A DNA stretch of 64,000 nucleotides from a marine group bacterium Sva0996 bin134. GTDB lineage: Bacteria; Actinomycetota; Acidimicrobiia; Acidimicrobiales; Bin134. The notes under the pieces were generated by a model. The model saw only the letters and a list, made by a program, of their open reading frames with translations, had not been told where the DNA came from and did no database searches. The stretch's first letter is position 1, and each line of letters opens with the position of its first letter. The DNA lies in the NCBI GenBank assembly GCA_002239105.1, contig MPNQ01000011.1, positions 1 through 64,000 of the forward strand, written 5' to 3'. Shown piece after piece: positions 1 through 8,664 of this stretch. The position numbers and the translations under genes were made by a program.

Positions 1-687
1 TATATGGCCGAGCAGGCCCAGGTGCCACAGCGCCCGTCAGGGCTGGGCTGGACCCCCGATGGCCAACTGCTGGTGGTGTCCACTTTGGACCGCACGCTGC
101 GGCGAGCCGACGGGACCATCGTCGCTGATCTCAAACCGGTGTCGGACTCCAAGATCAACGACATGGTGGTAGACACCGACGGCACCGCCTATATAGGCAA
201 TGATGGCTTCGACCTAGAGGCCCGGGCCCCGGAGCAGCCCGCCCAGATCTTGTGGGTGAGCCCCACCGGAGAGGTGTCGGTGGCCGCCGACGGGCTGCGC
301 TTCGCCAACGGCATGGTCATCACTCCTCAGCGTCGGCTGATCGTGGCCGAGACCTGGGGTCGGCGACTGACCTCGTTCGCGGTAGCCGACGACGGCTCGT
401 TGGGCGACCGGCTGCTGTTCGCCGAGCTGGACGCCGGGTCTCCCGACGGCATCTGCTTGGCTCCCGACGGCCAGGTGTGGGTGGCCGACCCCATGGGCCG
501 CCGGGTGCTGCTGATTGACAAAGGTGGCACCGTGGACCAAGTCTTCAACTTCCCCGGTTGCCGACCCACTGCCTGCGTGCTGGACGACACCGGCAGCCAT
601 CTATACGTGTGCACCGCCCCCAGCATCGACCCGGCCAAAGTCCAAGCCCGCCCCGGCGGCGAGATCGTGGCGATAAACCTTGGGTGA
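1..687 (+). CDS. SMP-30/gluconolactonase/LRE family protein, 5' truncated by window edge
   Basis: Beta-propeller hydrolase of the SMP-30/gluconolactonase family, which typically opens lactone rings of sugar acids or related compounds using a bound divalent metal. Propeller-blade signatures are visible: NDMVVDTDGTAYIGN, FANGMVITPQRRLIVAET and PDGICLAPDGQVWVADP. The frame is open from base 1. The first in-frame ATG is at base 4, but the protein would then start inside the second blade and lack the usual N-terminal Glu-Gly-Pro region, so the true start almost certainly lies upstream of the window. The family is usually near 290 aa and 227 are seen. Substrate cannot be told. An F420-type oxidoreductase follows 70 bp downstream on the same strand. 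Confidence 0.85.
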   Translation, partial: YMAEQAQVPQRPSGLGWTPDGQLLVVSTLDRTLRRADGTIVADLKPVSDSKINDMVVDTDGTAYIGNDGFDLEARAPEQPAQILWVSPTGEVSVAADGLRFANGMVITPQRRLIVAETWGRRLTSFAVADDGSLGDRLLFAELDAGSPDGICLAPDGQVWVADPMGRRVLLIDKGGTVDQVFNFPGCRPTACVLDDTGSHLYVCTAPSIDPAKVQARPGGEIVAINLG

Positions 688-757
688 CTGATGCAAACCA
701 CAACTAACTCTTCGGTCTCTGAGTCATCGGGGTGTCTGATCGGCTAAGCAAGGCGCC

Positions 758-1696
758 ATGACAGCGCTGATCTCCATCAATCTCCGCACGTTCGCCGCCG
801 CCGACCCGGGTCCGGGGGGCTGGCAACCCGTGCTGGATCTGGCCAAAGCGGCCGATGCCGCCGGAGTGGACAAAGTTGTGGTCAGCGACCACGTGGTGTT
901 CGGCGAGCGCCTGGACGCCTACGGCCAACCCGAGCTGGGGGGTATGGCGGGAGGCCGCCAGCCCACCGGACCCGACGGTCACTGGCTGGAGCCCACCACG
1001 GTGCTGACCGCGCTGGGGGCCATCACCAGCAACCTCCGGCTGGGCAACAACATCTTGTTGGCCGCGCTGCGCCGCCCGGTGATCCTGGCAAAGTCGCTGG
1101 CCACCCTCGACGTGCTCACCGGCGGCCGCGTTGACCTGGGCGTGGGCGTGGGATGGCAGGCCGAGGAATACGAGGCCGCCGGGCTGGACTTCGCCGAGCG
1201 GGGCGCCCAGCTCGACCACACCCTGGCGGTGTGCCAGGCCCTGTGGGGCTCCTGTCCAGCCGACTTCAGCGACGACCAGCTCGAGTTCTCCCGCATCTAC
1301 ATGCAGCCCCAACCGGTGCAGCCCGGCGGGGTGCCCGTTTGGGTGAGCGGCACCGTCAATCACAGGGCCATGCGCCGCCTAGCCCGCTTCGGCGCCGGCT
1401 GGATCCCCTGGGGCGACTACATGGGCGGCGACATGGCTTCCCACATCGACCAGATGCGGGAGGCAGTGGCCGGTTTCGACCGCGACTCGTCCGGCATCGG
1501 GGTGGTGGGCACTCTCCCGATCGTGCGCACCGATGACGGCGTGGACCTAGCCGCCACCATGGACAGCGTCCCCGCCCTGGTCGAAGCCGGCGTCACCGAC
1601 TTCCGAGCCCACCTCCCCATCCCCTCCGACGCCGCCGAGGCCCACGACTACCTAGCCGAAGTAGTAACCGCCTTCCGCCCCGCCGCCGGCCGCTAA
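758..1696 (+). CDS. LLM class F420-dependent oxidoreductase (TIGR03619-like)
   Basis: A 312-aa luciferase-like TIM-barrel oxidoreductase, probably using reduced coenzyme F420 or a flavin to act on an organic substrate. Family signatures include DKVVVSDHVVFGE (residues about 39-51) and LGVGVGWQAEEYEAAG near residue 125, the latter typical of the F420 branch. The start ATG at 758 has no clear Shine-Dalgarno sequence; a TAAGCA resembling a degenerate -10 lies just upstream. The paralogue at 45493-46407 has the same layout, including a matching DHVVMGEHTD segment. Substrate unknown. Cofactor assignment rests on family resemblance. Confidence 0.88.
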   Translation: MTALISINLRTFAAADPGPGGWQPVLDLAKAADAAGVDKVVVSDHVVFGERLDAYGQPELGGMAGGRQPTGPDGHWLEPTTVLTALGAITSNLRLGNNILLAALRRPVILAKSLATLDVLTGGRVDLGVGVGWQAEEYEAAGLDFAERGAQLDHTLAVCQALWGSCPADFSDDQLEFSRIYMQPQPVQPGGVPVWVSGTVNHRAMRRLARFGAGWIPWGDYMGGDMASHIDQMREAVAGFDRDSSGIGVVGTLPIVRTDDGVDLAATMDSVPALVEAGVTDFRAHLPIPSDAAEAHDYLAEVVTAFRPAAGR

Positions 1697-1709
1697 GGGG
1701 GCTGTGCGT

Positions 1710-2936
1710 TCAGCTTTCCGCCGACCGAAACTCGGGGTCGCGGTCGATGTAGGGGCGGACGAGGGTTATGAAGATGAGCATGACGGCGGAGAGGGCGGCG
1801 CCGGACCAGAGGACTAGGCGGGTGTCGCCGACGGCTAGCAGGCCGGCTACGACGGCGGGACCGCTTACTTGACCGATGCGGATGGCGGTGCCCCAGGCGG
1901 CCACCATCACGGCTCGGTGCTCCTCGGGGGCCAGGGAGGCGGCTCGGCTTTGCAGCGGTACTACCACGAGCTGGTCGGCGGCCCCCAGCACCAGCACGGG
2001 GGCGATGATCACTGCCAGCGAGGGTGAGAGCGCCATTCCGGTGAGGCAGATCACGAACCCGATGTAGCCGGCCCGGACCATGGTCGAGATGGAATGGCGA
2101 CCGGCGATTCGTCCCATGCTCAACGCAATCAATCCCGCTGTCACCGCAGGCAGCGACTGAATCACGCCCCGGATCCCGGCTGAGGCTCCGAACTCGTTCT
2201 CAAGATGGATGGGCATGGTGGTGATTCCCACGGCGAAGAAGATCAGGAACGTGAACGGAGCCACCATGAGCAGCACACCTACCTCACGCTGCATCAGGTG
2301 GGGGCGGGCCTGGCGGAGTTGATGGCGCAGAGGCTGGGGTGTCCGGCGCTCGTCGGGGGGCAACAGAGTGGCTGCGAACAGGGCCAGCACGATGGTGGCG
2401 GCGTGCATGGCGAAAGGGCCCCGCCAGCCGAACAGCTCGGTAAGCAGGCCGCCGGCGGCGGGCAACAGCGCCACGCTGAGATTCATGGCCAGGGCGTTCT
2501 GGCCGATGATCCGGGTGCGCTCCACCCCCTCGTAGTTGTCGCCGATGATGACCAGCGCCAGGCTCAGAAAGCCTGAGGAGCCCAGGCCCTGGATGAACCG
2601 GAAGGTCAAAAGCATGGCCAGGTTGGTTGACGCCATGATGACCAGCCCGGCCAGCCCGAACAGCATCAAACAAGGCACGATGATCCGACGACGGCCGTAG
2701 CGGTCGGCGGCCACTCCTATCACCGAGGCCATGAACAGGCCGGGGGCGTGGGCGGTCATCAATATGAACACCGAGGTCTGGTCGGAGATGCCAAAGGCGT
2801 CGGCTATGTCGGGGATGGCCGGGGCGATCGAGGCGTTGGGCAGAATCACCGCGGCGCCGATCAGCCACACCACCACGAGCTGTGACCGCCGGAGTCCCAC
2901 AACTCGACGGTATTGCCCCGCTCCGCCGAGTGGCAT
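1710..2936 (-). CDS. MFS transporter (about 12 TM)
   Basis: A 408-aa major facilitator with a run of hydrophobic helices and motif A (GVAADRYGRRR) between helices 2 and 3. Resembles drug/small-molecule efflux carriers of the DHA1 type; substrate unknown. The frame stays open far upstream, but that part is the antisense shadow of the SRPBCC gene; the transporter sequence begins with MPLGGAGQYRRVV, so ATG at 2936 is chosen. Divergent from the SRPBCC gene, with only 9 bp between the two start codons, and convergent with the oxidoreductase whose stop lies 13 bp away. Confidence 0.88.
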   Translation of the reverse strand: MPLGGAGQYRRVVGLRRSQLVVVWLIGAAVILPNASIAPAIPDIADAFGISDQTSVFILMTAHAPGLFMASVIGVAADRYGRRRIIVPCLMLFGLAGLVIMASTNLAMLLTFRFIQGLGSSGFLSLALVIIGDNYEGVERTRIIGQNALAMNLSVALLPAAGGLLTELFGWRGPFAMHAATIVLALFAATLLPPDERRTPQPLRHQLRQARPHLMQREVGVLLMVAPFTFLIFFAVGITTMPIHLENEFGASAGIRGVIQSLPAVTAGLIALSMGRIAGRHSISTMVRAGYIGFVICLTGMALSPSLAVIIAPVLVLGAADQLVVVPLQSRAASLAPEEHRAVMVAAWGTAIRIGQVSGPAVVAGLLAVGDTRLVLWSGAALSAVMLIFITLVRPYIDRDPEFRSAES

Positions 2937-2945
2937 GATCAGGGT

Positions 2946-3380
2946 GTGGAACGCCACCGGGAGCACTACCGGATCGATCGGGAAATCCAGGCATCGCCCG
3001 AGTCGGTGTTCGCCGCGCTGCTGGGGTTGATCGGCGGTCCTGACGATGCGCCCACCTACGCCCGGTTGGGCGATCCGCCCCCCCATGGACCGGGCGCGCT
3101 GGTGGTGTTCAAGCTCCGGGACTACGAGTTGCACGAAGTGTGCATGGAGCTCGAGACCCCCCGCAGGCGGCGCTACCGCATGGTGTCGGGCGCCCCGGTG
3201 GCCCACTACGAGGCGCTCACCGAAGTGGCCCCCAGCGGCAACGGCGACGGAGCGCTGATCACCTGGCAGGGGTGGACTGAGGATTCCGACCCCGTGGTGG
3301 CCGCCGACTGGAATCGGCTGGCCCACGAGTCCATCAGCCGGGCGGTGGAAATAGTGGCGGCACGGGCCGAGCAGTCGTGA
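2946..3380 (+). CDS. SRPBCC (START/Bet v1-like) family protein
   Basis: A 144-aa protein with the usual SRPBCC opening: a strand (YRIDREIQASPESVF) leading into an amphipathic helix, then alternating strands, and a C-terminal helix ending in a cluster of Ala, Glu and Arg. Such proteins form a hydrophobic cup for lipids, polyketides or other small ligands; role here unknown. GTG at 2946 is preferred because a TTG at 2913 would extend into the divergent MFS gene. It overlaps the following lipoprotein gene by 4 bp (GTGA), implying translational coupling. Confidence 0.7.
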   Translation: MERHREHYRIDREIQASPESVFAALLGLIGGPDDAPTYARLGDPPPHGPGALVVFKLRDYELHEVCMELETPRRRRYRMVSGAPVAHYEALTEVAPSGNGDGALITWQGWTEDSDPVVAADWNRLAHESISRAVEIVAARAEQS

Positions 3381-3739
3381 GCTTCCGCCGAATCGCCCTG
3401 CTATTGGTCTTGGTGCTGCTGGCCGCAGGCTGCACCACCAAGACCAAGGAGCTTCCCCAGGGGCCGCCCCGGGAGATCCGCATCATCAACAACGTGGAGG
3501 TGGCCGACGACGATCGCACCCTAACCCTCCGCTACTGGGGCACCGAGTGCGAGGAGTTCAGCGACGCCGAGATCGACTACGGCATCACCCAGATGGAGAT
3601 CGCGGTCTATGCCCTGGTCATCACCGAAGAGTGCCAGCGCTCCGGCCTCCAGCAAACCGTCACCATCACCCTCGACCAGCCTCTAGACAAACGCATCATC
3701 ATCGACGCCAACACCGACACCGTGGTCTGGGAGCCCTAG
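3377..3739 (+). CDS. small putative lipoprotein
   Basis: A 120-aa secreted lipoprotein: a positively charged start (MSFRRIA), a hydrophobic stretch of leucines and valines, and a lipobox LAAGC with Cys19 as the lipidation site. The mature part is hydrophilic, with a conserved-looking pair of cysteines (Cys at CEEF and CQRS). No family recognised. Start GTG at 3377 overlaps the stop of the SRPBCC gene. Convergent with menC, leaving only about 10 bp between stops. Confidence 0.75.
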   Translation: MSFRRIALLLVLVLLAAGCTTKTKELPQGPPREIRIINNVEVADDDRTLTLRYWGTECEEFSDAEIDYGITQMEIAVYALVITEECQRSGLQQTVTITLDQPLDKRIIIDANTDTVVWEP

Positions 3740-3749
3740 TCGGCATCAT

Positions 3750-4727
3750 TCAATCGGCAGGGGTGGGGCTGTGGCTGAGGAGAGGGCATCGTCCGTTGGT
3801 TATTGGCGGCAGATCGGCGATGTCTTTGATGAACAGTTCGGGGGTGATGGCACCGTGGACTTGGGGCGGATTTGGGAGGGCGGCGGCGACACTTAGGGCG
3901 GCGTGTTGGCCTATGGCGGAGTCGAGGTAGTTGGTGACGACGACTTTGCGGCCTTGGGCGATCCAGCGGCGGGCTGCGGCGTAGGCGGTACGGGGACCGC
4001 CCAGGGCCATGGGCTTGACCACTATCACGGAGATCGACTCGGGGACTTGGGCCTCCGCGGTGCCCAGGCTGTCGTCTACCGCCACCGGGATCGGGGATTG
4101 CTTTGCGAGTTGGGCCAGGGATTCCATCCCGGACACCGGCTCTTCGACGTACTCGATGTCGTATCGCTCCAGCCGAGCCAACGCCTCAGCCGCTTGGTCT
4201 GCGGACCAAGCCCCGTTGGCATCGAGCCGCAGCCGGGCATCCTCCCCCATGGCATTCCTCACTGCGGCTACTGCGGCCACATCGGCCTCGAGATCGGATG
4301 CGCCCACCTTCAGCTTCACCGTGCGGTAGCCGTCAACCATTGCGGCCGCGGCCTCTTCGGCACCACTGACCAGAGCGTTGAGCTCCACCGACTGGGCTAA
4401 CTGCTCGCCCTCCGCCAGCACCTCAGCCTGAGTTCGCCCAGTGCGGTGGGCCTCCATATCGAGTAGGGCCAACTCGATGGCACCATGGGCAAACTGCTCA
4501 GAGGGAAGACTCTCAGGATCGGGATCGGCTGCCCACGTTTCCAATGCCCTCCGTGTCGCTGACAGGTCGGCCCCAGGCCACCCGGGCAAGGGCATGGCCT
4601 CCCCCCAGCCTGTTACGCGGCCGTCGGATATCTGAACCATCAAGCCATCTCTTTGAGTGATCGTTCCCCGTCCAGTTATCACCGGATGGCGCAGCTCTAA
4701 GGAAGACTCGGTCAGTTCGACACGCAT
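3750..4727 (-). CDS. menC: o-succinylbenzoate synthase
   Basis: Enolase-superfamily enzyme (325 aa) that dehydrates SHCHC to o-succinylbenzoate in menaquinone biosynthesis. Visible features: the catalytic lysine motif VKLKVGASD, the metal-binding acids in LRLDANGAW, YVEEPV and VAVDDS, and the late KPMALGG and VVVTNYLDSAIG segments. ATG at 4727 overlaps the menH stop by 16 bp. Last gene of the minus-strand men operon, as expected from order menF-menD-menH-menC. Confidence 0.93.
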   Translation of the reverse strand: MRVELTESSLELRHPVITGRGTITQRDGLMVQISDGRVTGWGEAMPLPGWPGADLSATRRALETWAADPDPESLPSEQFAHGAIELALLDMEAHRTGRTQAEVLAEGEQLAQSVELNALVSGAEEAAAAMVDGYRTVKLKVGASDLEADVAAVAAVRNAMGEDARLRLDANGAWSADQAAEALARLERYDIEYVEEPVSGMESLAQLAKQSPIPVAVDDSLGTAEAQVPESISVIVVKPMALGGPRTAYAAARRWIAQGRKVVVTNYLDSAIGQHAALSVAAALPNPPQVHGAITPELFIKDIADLPPITNGRCPLLSHSPTPAD

Positions 4728-5464
4728 TGGATCACCGCGGCTGCGGTTGCGTCGGGGGCTTCTATGTGAGTGGCATGGCCGGCGTCGGGGATCAAGCAGA
4801 CATCGGCCTGGGGGATGGCTGCGGCCATGTGGTGGGCGATAGCTGCGAATTTAGTGTCGTCTTCGCCGACGACGAGGGCGCAGGGCATGGACAGATCCCC
4901 CAAGCGGCAGCCGATGGGGTCGACCGCTCCGGCCCCAATGCCTCGCAGGCTGTGGGCCAAGCCTCTGGGATCGCAGGCCAGCCGCTGGGCCCGAAGCTCG
5001 TACCGCTGCTCGACGGACAGCCGCTGGCGCTGGGTGGCGAACAGGGGGCGGTCGGCCCAAAAGTCGGCGAACCACTCGATGCCCTCCGATTCGATCCGGT
5101 CGGCCAGGGCCTCGTCGGCGGCGATGCGCTCGGCCCGCTCCTCAGGATCGTCGATACCTGCTCGAGCCCCGATGAGCGCTAGCGCAGTTACCTGCTCGGG
5201 ATGGGCCAGCGCGACTTGGAGAGCGACCCGGCCGCCCATGGAATAGCCCACCAAGGCGAATCGCTCCAGGTGAGCGGCGGCCGAGACCACTCCGGCCACC
5301 GCGGCAGCCATGGTGTAGTCGGCCGGGTTGTCGGAAACCGGCCCTGGGCCGTGGCCAGGCAGGTCGAGCGCCAAGACCGGGCCGGGAAGGCGGCCGGTGA
5401 GTGGGGCCATGGCCGCGGCCGATCCGGTGAAGCCGTGGAGGGCCACGGTGGCCGTTTCGGTCAT
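4712..5464 (-). CDS. menH: SHCHC synthase, alpha/beta hydrolase
   Basis: A 250-aa alpha/beta-hydrolase that eliminates pyruvate from SEPHCHC to give SHCHC. The nucleophile elbow is GYSMGGR, the acid is in VGEDDTKF, and the histidine lies in GHATHIE. The N-terminal ALHGFTGSAAAM provides the oxyanion hole. The start ATG at 5464 overlaps the menD stop by 4 bp. Assignment as MenH, rather than a generic hydrolase, rests on its position between menD and menC. Confidence 0.88.
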   Translation of the reverse strand: MTETATVALHGFTGSAAAMAPLTGRLPGPVLALDLPGHGPGPVSDNPADYTMAAAVAGVVSAAAHLERFALVGYSMGGRVALQVALAHPEQVTALALIGARAGIDDPEERAERIAADEALADRIESEGIEWFADFWADRPLFATQRQRLSVEQRYELRAQRLACDPRGLAHSLRGIGAGAVDPIGCRLGDLSMPCALVVGEDDTKFAAIAHHMAAAIPQADVCLIPDAGHATHIEAPDATAAAVIQCVSN

Positions 5465-7122
5465 GCCGACAAGTCGGCAAGCAAACGGCGTTGGATCATG
5501 GCCGCCTCATGATCGATCGGCACTTCGATCACGGTCACCCCGGTGGCCTTGGCCACGACGTCGGCCAGGTCGTCAGCGCTTTCAGTCCGTGAGTAGTTGA
5601 CGCCCAGTCCTGTGGCTAGTTCCCCCAAGTCGACCCCGTGGGGGGTGTGGAACAACTCCTCGAAGTGGATGTCGGGGCCGCCGGCGGCCGCCGGGAGCAG
5701 CGAGAAGATGCCTCCGCCGTCGTTGTTGGGTACCACCACTGTGAGGTCGGCACCAGAACCAGATGCAGCCATCAGCCCGCCGAGGTCGTGGAGCAGGGCC
5801 ACGTCGCCGACCAGGGCGGCCACTGGCTGGTCTAAAGCCAAGGCCGCACCCAGAGCCGAGGACACCACTCCGTCGATGCCGTTGGCCCCTCGGTTGACTA
5901 GCACCCGGCGGGGCAGAGCGTTGGGAGGCCAGAACGAGGTCGCGTCCCGCACCGGCATGCTGCTGGATGCATATAGCGCCACCTCCGGTGGCAGCGCCCG
6001 CAGAAAGGTGGCGGCCAAGAGCGGCTCCAACAGATCAGTGGAGCCCAAGGCCTCCTCCACCCCATTCCAGGCGTCATCGGCCGTTTCGATCCAGCTCACT
6101 GCCCAGGCGGCATCAGCCGAGTTCATATGGGCCGAAGCCGCACCTAGCAGCGCCGCCGGATCGGAGGCCAGCGCTTGCGTCCAACCGAACGACGGGTCCT
6201 CCCACCGGCGCCGAGGGTCCACCAAAAGCCGATCAGACGCCGGGCAGGACTCCACAAAATCGATGACTGCCCGATTGCTGGGCGGGCCTCCGATGCGCAC
6301 CAGCACATCGGGGGAGAGCGCACCATGGCCCAGCACCCACTCTGCGCCGTCCAACACCAGCGACCCCCGACCCCGAAGCTGAGATCCGGCGTCGGCCACT
6401 ATTGGCCACCCGGCCGCCTCGGCAAAGGCGACAATGGCCGCGGCCTCAGCGTCGCCCACATCCAGCGCCCCAGAAACGATCAGTCCCCGACGACCGGCCA
6501 GGCGGCTCAGTGCCTCCACGTCGGCGTCAACTAGGGGTCGGACGGGGACGACCGGTCGACCCACCGTTGACGACAAGCGGGGAAGCGGACCCTGGGGCTC
6601 CAGCGGCTTGCGGAACGGCCAGTTCAGATGCACCGGACCGGGGTTGGGCCCTGCGCCGGCAGTGGTGGCCGCCCGCACGGCCAAGCGGGCAAAGTAATCG
6701 GGCTGTTCCAGATCGCAGGGCACTTCGGAGTACCAACCGACGTGGTCGCCGTACAGCTTCACCTGGTCGATGGTTTGGCCCGCTCCGGCGTCTCGATGCT
6801 CAGGCGGGCGATCAGCGGTACAAACCACCAGCGGCACACCACTGTGATGGGCCTCCACCACCGCAGGGAGGTAGTTGGCCGCCGCGGTGCCAGACGTGCA
6901 CACCAGAGCCACCGGACGGCCTGAAGCCTTGGCCATCCCCAATGCGCAGAACCCGCCCACCCGCTCGTCGAGCTGCACGGTGACCCGCAGGGCTTCCTGG
7001 TTTCGGGCGGCAACCGCCAGTGGGGTGGAACGGGACCCGGGCGAAACCACCACGTCGGTCACCCCGCAAGCCGCAAGTTCGGCCCAGAATCGGCCAGTGG
7101 CCCGGTAGGCGAGGTCGGTCAC
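5461..7122 (-). CDS. menD: SEPHCHC synthase (thiamine diphosphate enzyme)
   Basis: A 553-aa thiamine-diphosphate enzyme that joins isochorismate and 2-oxoglutarate. N-terminal signature VVSPGSRSTPLA, the ThDP glutamate region LDERVGGFCALG, the CTSGTAAANYLPAVVEA segment and the C-terminal cofactor-binding ANGIDGVVSSALG ... GDVALLHDLGG are all present. The start codon is GTG at 7122, overlapping the menF stop in a GTGA junction. Length is normal for the family. Confidence 0.95.
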   Translation of the reverse strand: MTDLAYRATGRFWAELAACGVTDVVVSPGSRSTPLAVAARNQEALRVTVQLDERVGGFCALGMAKASGRPVALVCTSGTAAANYLPAVVEAHHSGVPLVVCTADRPPEHRDAGAGQTIDQVKLYGDHVGWYSEVPCDLEQPDYFARLAVRAATTAGAGPNPGPVHLNWPFRKPLEPQGPLPRLSSTVGRPVVPVRPLVDADVEALSRLAGRRGLIVSGALDVGDAEAAAIVAFAEAAGWPIVADAGSQLRGRGSLVLDGAEWVLGHGALSPDVLVRIGGPPSNRAVIDFVESCPASDRLLVDPRRRWEDPSFGWTQALASDPAALLGAASAHMNSADAAWAVSWIETADDAWNGVEEALGSTDLLEPLLAATFLRALPPEVALYASSSMPVRDATSFWPPNALPRRVLVNRGANGIDGVVSSALGAALALDQPVAALVGDVALLHDLGGLMAASGSGADLTVVVPNNDGGGIFSLLPAAAGGPDIHFEELFHTPHGVDLGELATGLGVNYSRTESADDLADVVAKATGVTVIEVPIDHEAAMIQRRLLADLSA

Positions 7123-8245
7123 GTGACCACATCCAATATCGCGGCCAGCTTGATGTCGGTCTCTACCAGCTCCTGTTCGGGGTCGGACCCGGCCACGATC
7201 CCCGCTCCGGCCATCAGCCGCAGCCCGTCAGGACCGATCAGCGCCGATCGCAGGGCCACATAGAACGAACCGCAACCTCGATGGTCGATCCAGCCCACCG
7301 GACCGGCGTACCACCCCCGGTCGAGCCCCTCGTGCTCAGCGATCCACTGCTGGGCGAAAGTGCTCGGCGTGCCCCCCACTGCCGGTGAGGGGTGCAGGGC
7401 GCCCACCAGCCGCAGGGCCAAACCGGGCTCAGGGGCGATCCGCCCGGTGACCATCGTGCTCAGGTGGTGAATGCCGGGCAGGGTCCGGACCTCAGTTTCG
7501 CCGGTGGGATCCAGATCCACCCCGGCCAAGGCCAACCGCGTCCGCAGATACTCCACCACATAGTGGTGCTCGGCCTGCTCCTTGGGATCAGACGCCAACC
7601 GCTCGGCGTTGGCAGAATCGCCAGCCGGGCTTAGGCCCCGGGGAGCGGTACCGGCCACCGCGAAGGTTGTGACCACATCATCGGCGAGCTCCACCAGTAC
7701 CTCGGGGCTGGCCCCCACAAAGCACGACGGCCCCCGGCCGAAGCCGAACACCGCACACGACTCGAAGCGGCTTGACAGTCGGGCCAACAACTCGGCGGGG
7801 TCGATGCTGCCCACCGCCTCCACCTCCCGAGCTACCACCACCTTGGCCAATTCCCCGGCGTCAATAGCCTCGGCGGCCTGCTTCACCGCGTCCCGATACG
7901 AGGCCCGGGTTCCGTCCTCCACCCGCAGCACCCCGCCTTCGTCCAAATCACCGGCACCAACCGCCGGTCCCCGGTCAACTCTCTCCGGAACCACCAGCCG
8001 TCCACTGGGAAACCCCTCCCACGCCCCCGATCCCGGCCGGTCGGCGAACCCAAACCCGGCGAACGCCACATCGCCCTCATCCAACATTTCGGCGGCTGCT
8101 GCCGCAGCCCCCCCACAACCCCCACGACCACCCACCCCAACACCCCCGGACCCCCTCCCAGACCAATCACTTCGTCGGTGCCAGGGGCTCGCCAGTACAC
8201 CCGGTCTCCACCCGGCCATGAGGCGAATTCCTCCAACGGCGTCAT
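7119..8245 (-). CDS. menF: isochorismate synthase with an apparent single-base frameshift
   Basis: Chorismate-utilising isochorismate synthase, first enzyme of the men pathway. The C-terminal catalytic part is intact (LAKVVVAREVEAVGS, LHPSPAVGGTPS, GWYAGPVGW, AGAGIVAGSDPEQELVE). The expected N-terminus (MTPLEEFASWPGGDRVYW) lies in another frame, starting at ATG 8245 and overlapping the upstream regulator's stop as ATGA. Frame passes from one to the other between about 8170 and 8105, where five G/C homopolymer runs occur, including seven C at 8108-8114; one base appears to be missing. An isolated ATG at 8219 would yield a protein with a nonsense glycine-rich start. A base-calling error or a real mutation are both possible. 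Confidence 0.85.
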
Positions 8246-8664
8246 TGCACCCGCTCCGCCAACCGGGCCGCGGCCCTGCTCAGCAAGGTCCGGCGAAAGT
8301 GCTCCCCCACCAAAGCCACCACCTGGGGCACGAGCGCCTCCACCAACGGGGTCAGGTTCTCCAAGTCGTCGCTTTCCAAGCTTTCGGTGCCCATTGCGGC
8401 CAAGAACAAGTCCACCGCCTCGTCCACTACCGCCTCCACATTGCGGGCGTGGCGCACCGCCAGACGGGCCAAGTCCGGCACGCTCACCCCAACCGCAACG
8501 AGGGCGGCACCCGCTTGCAGCATGGTGACCGCGTCCTCCTTGAACCGCCCAAAACCGTCGGGAGTCAGCAGACCCGCATCGATGGCCAAATCGACCTGCT
8601 CGGAAGCCAACCCCGACGCTTCGATCAACTCAGCCCGGCTGAGCCCCTCCTGTTCCACCCCCAA
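8242..8664 (-). CDS. MerR-like helix-turn-helix protein
   Basis: A 140-aa protein whose first 70 residues look like a winged helix-turn-helix of the MerR type (LSRAELIEASGL ... IDAGLLTPDGFGRF), followed by helical sequence. Probably a transcriptional regulator; no ligand-binding cysteines are seen. The TTG at 8664 overlaps the upstream ligase gene by 35 bp; GTG at 8658 is an equally good start. It ends in an ATGA overlap with menF, so it may be translated with the men operon, or the men genes may be read through from the ligase. Confidence 0.65.
   Translation of the reverse strand: MGVEQEGLSRAELIEASGLASEQVDLAIDAGLLTPDGFGRFKEDAVTMLQAGAALVAVGVSVPDLARLAVRHARNVEAVVDEAVDLFLAAMGTESLESDDLENLTPLVEALVPQVVALVGEHFRRTLLSRAAARLAERVQ

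Noticed and set aside
2913..2945. TTG 2913 start for the SRPBCC gene
   Set aside because: It would overlap the divergent MFS start by 24 bp; the added residues lack family similarity.
5597..6382. Long plus-strand frames inside menD and menF (5597-6382, 6402-6983, 7582-8799)
   Set aside because: They are antisense to well-supported men genes, rich in Arg, Pro and Ser, with no family resemblance; typical GC-driven shadows.
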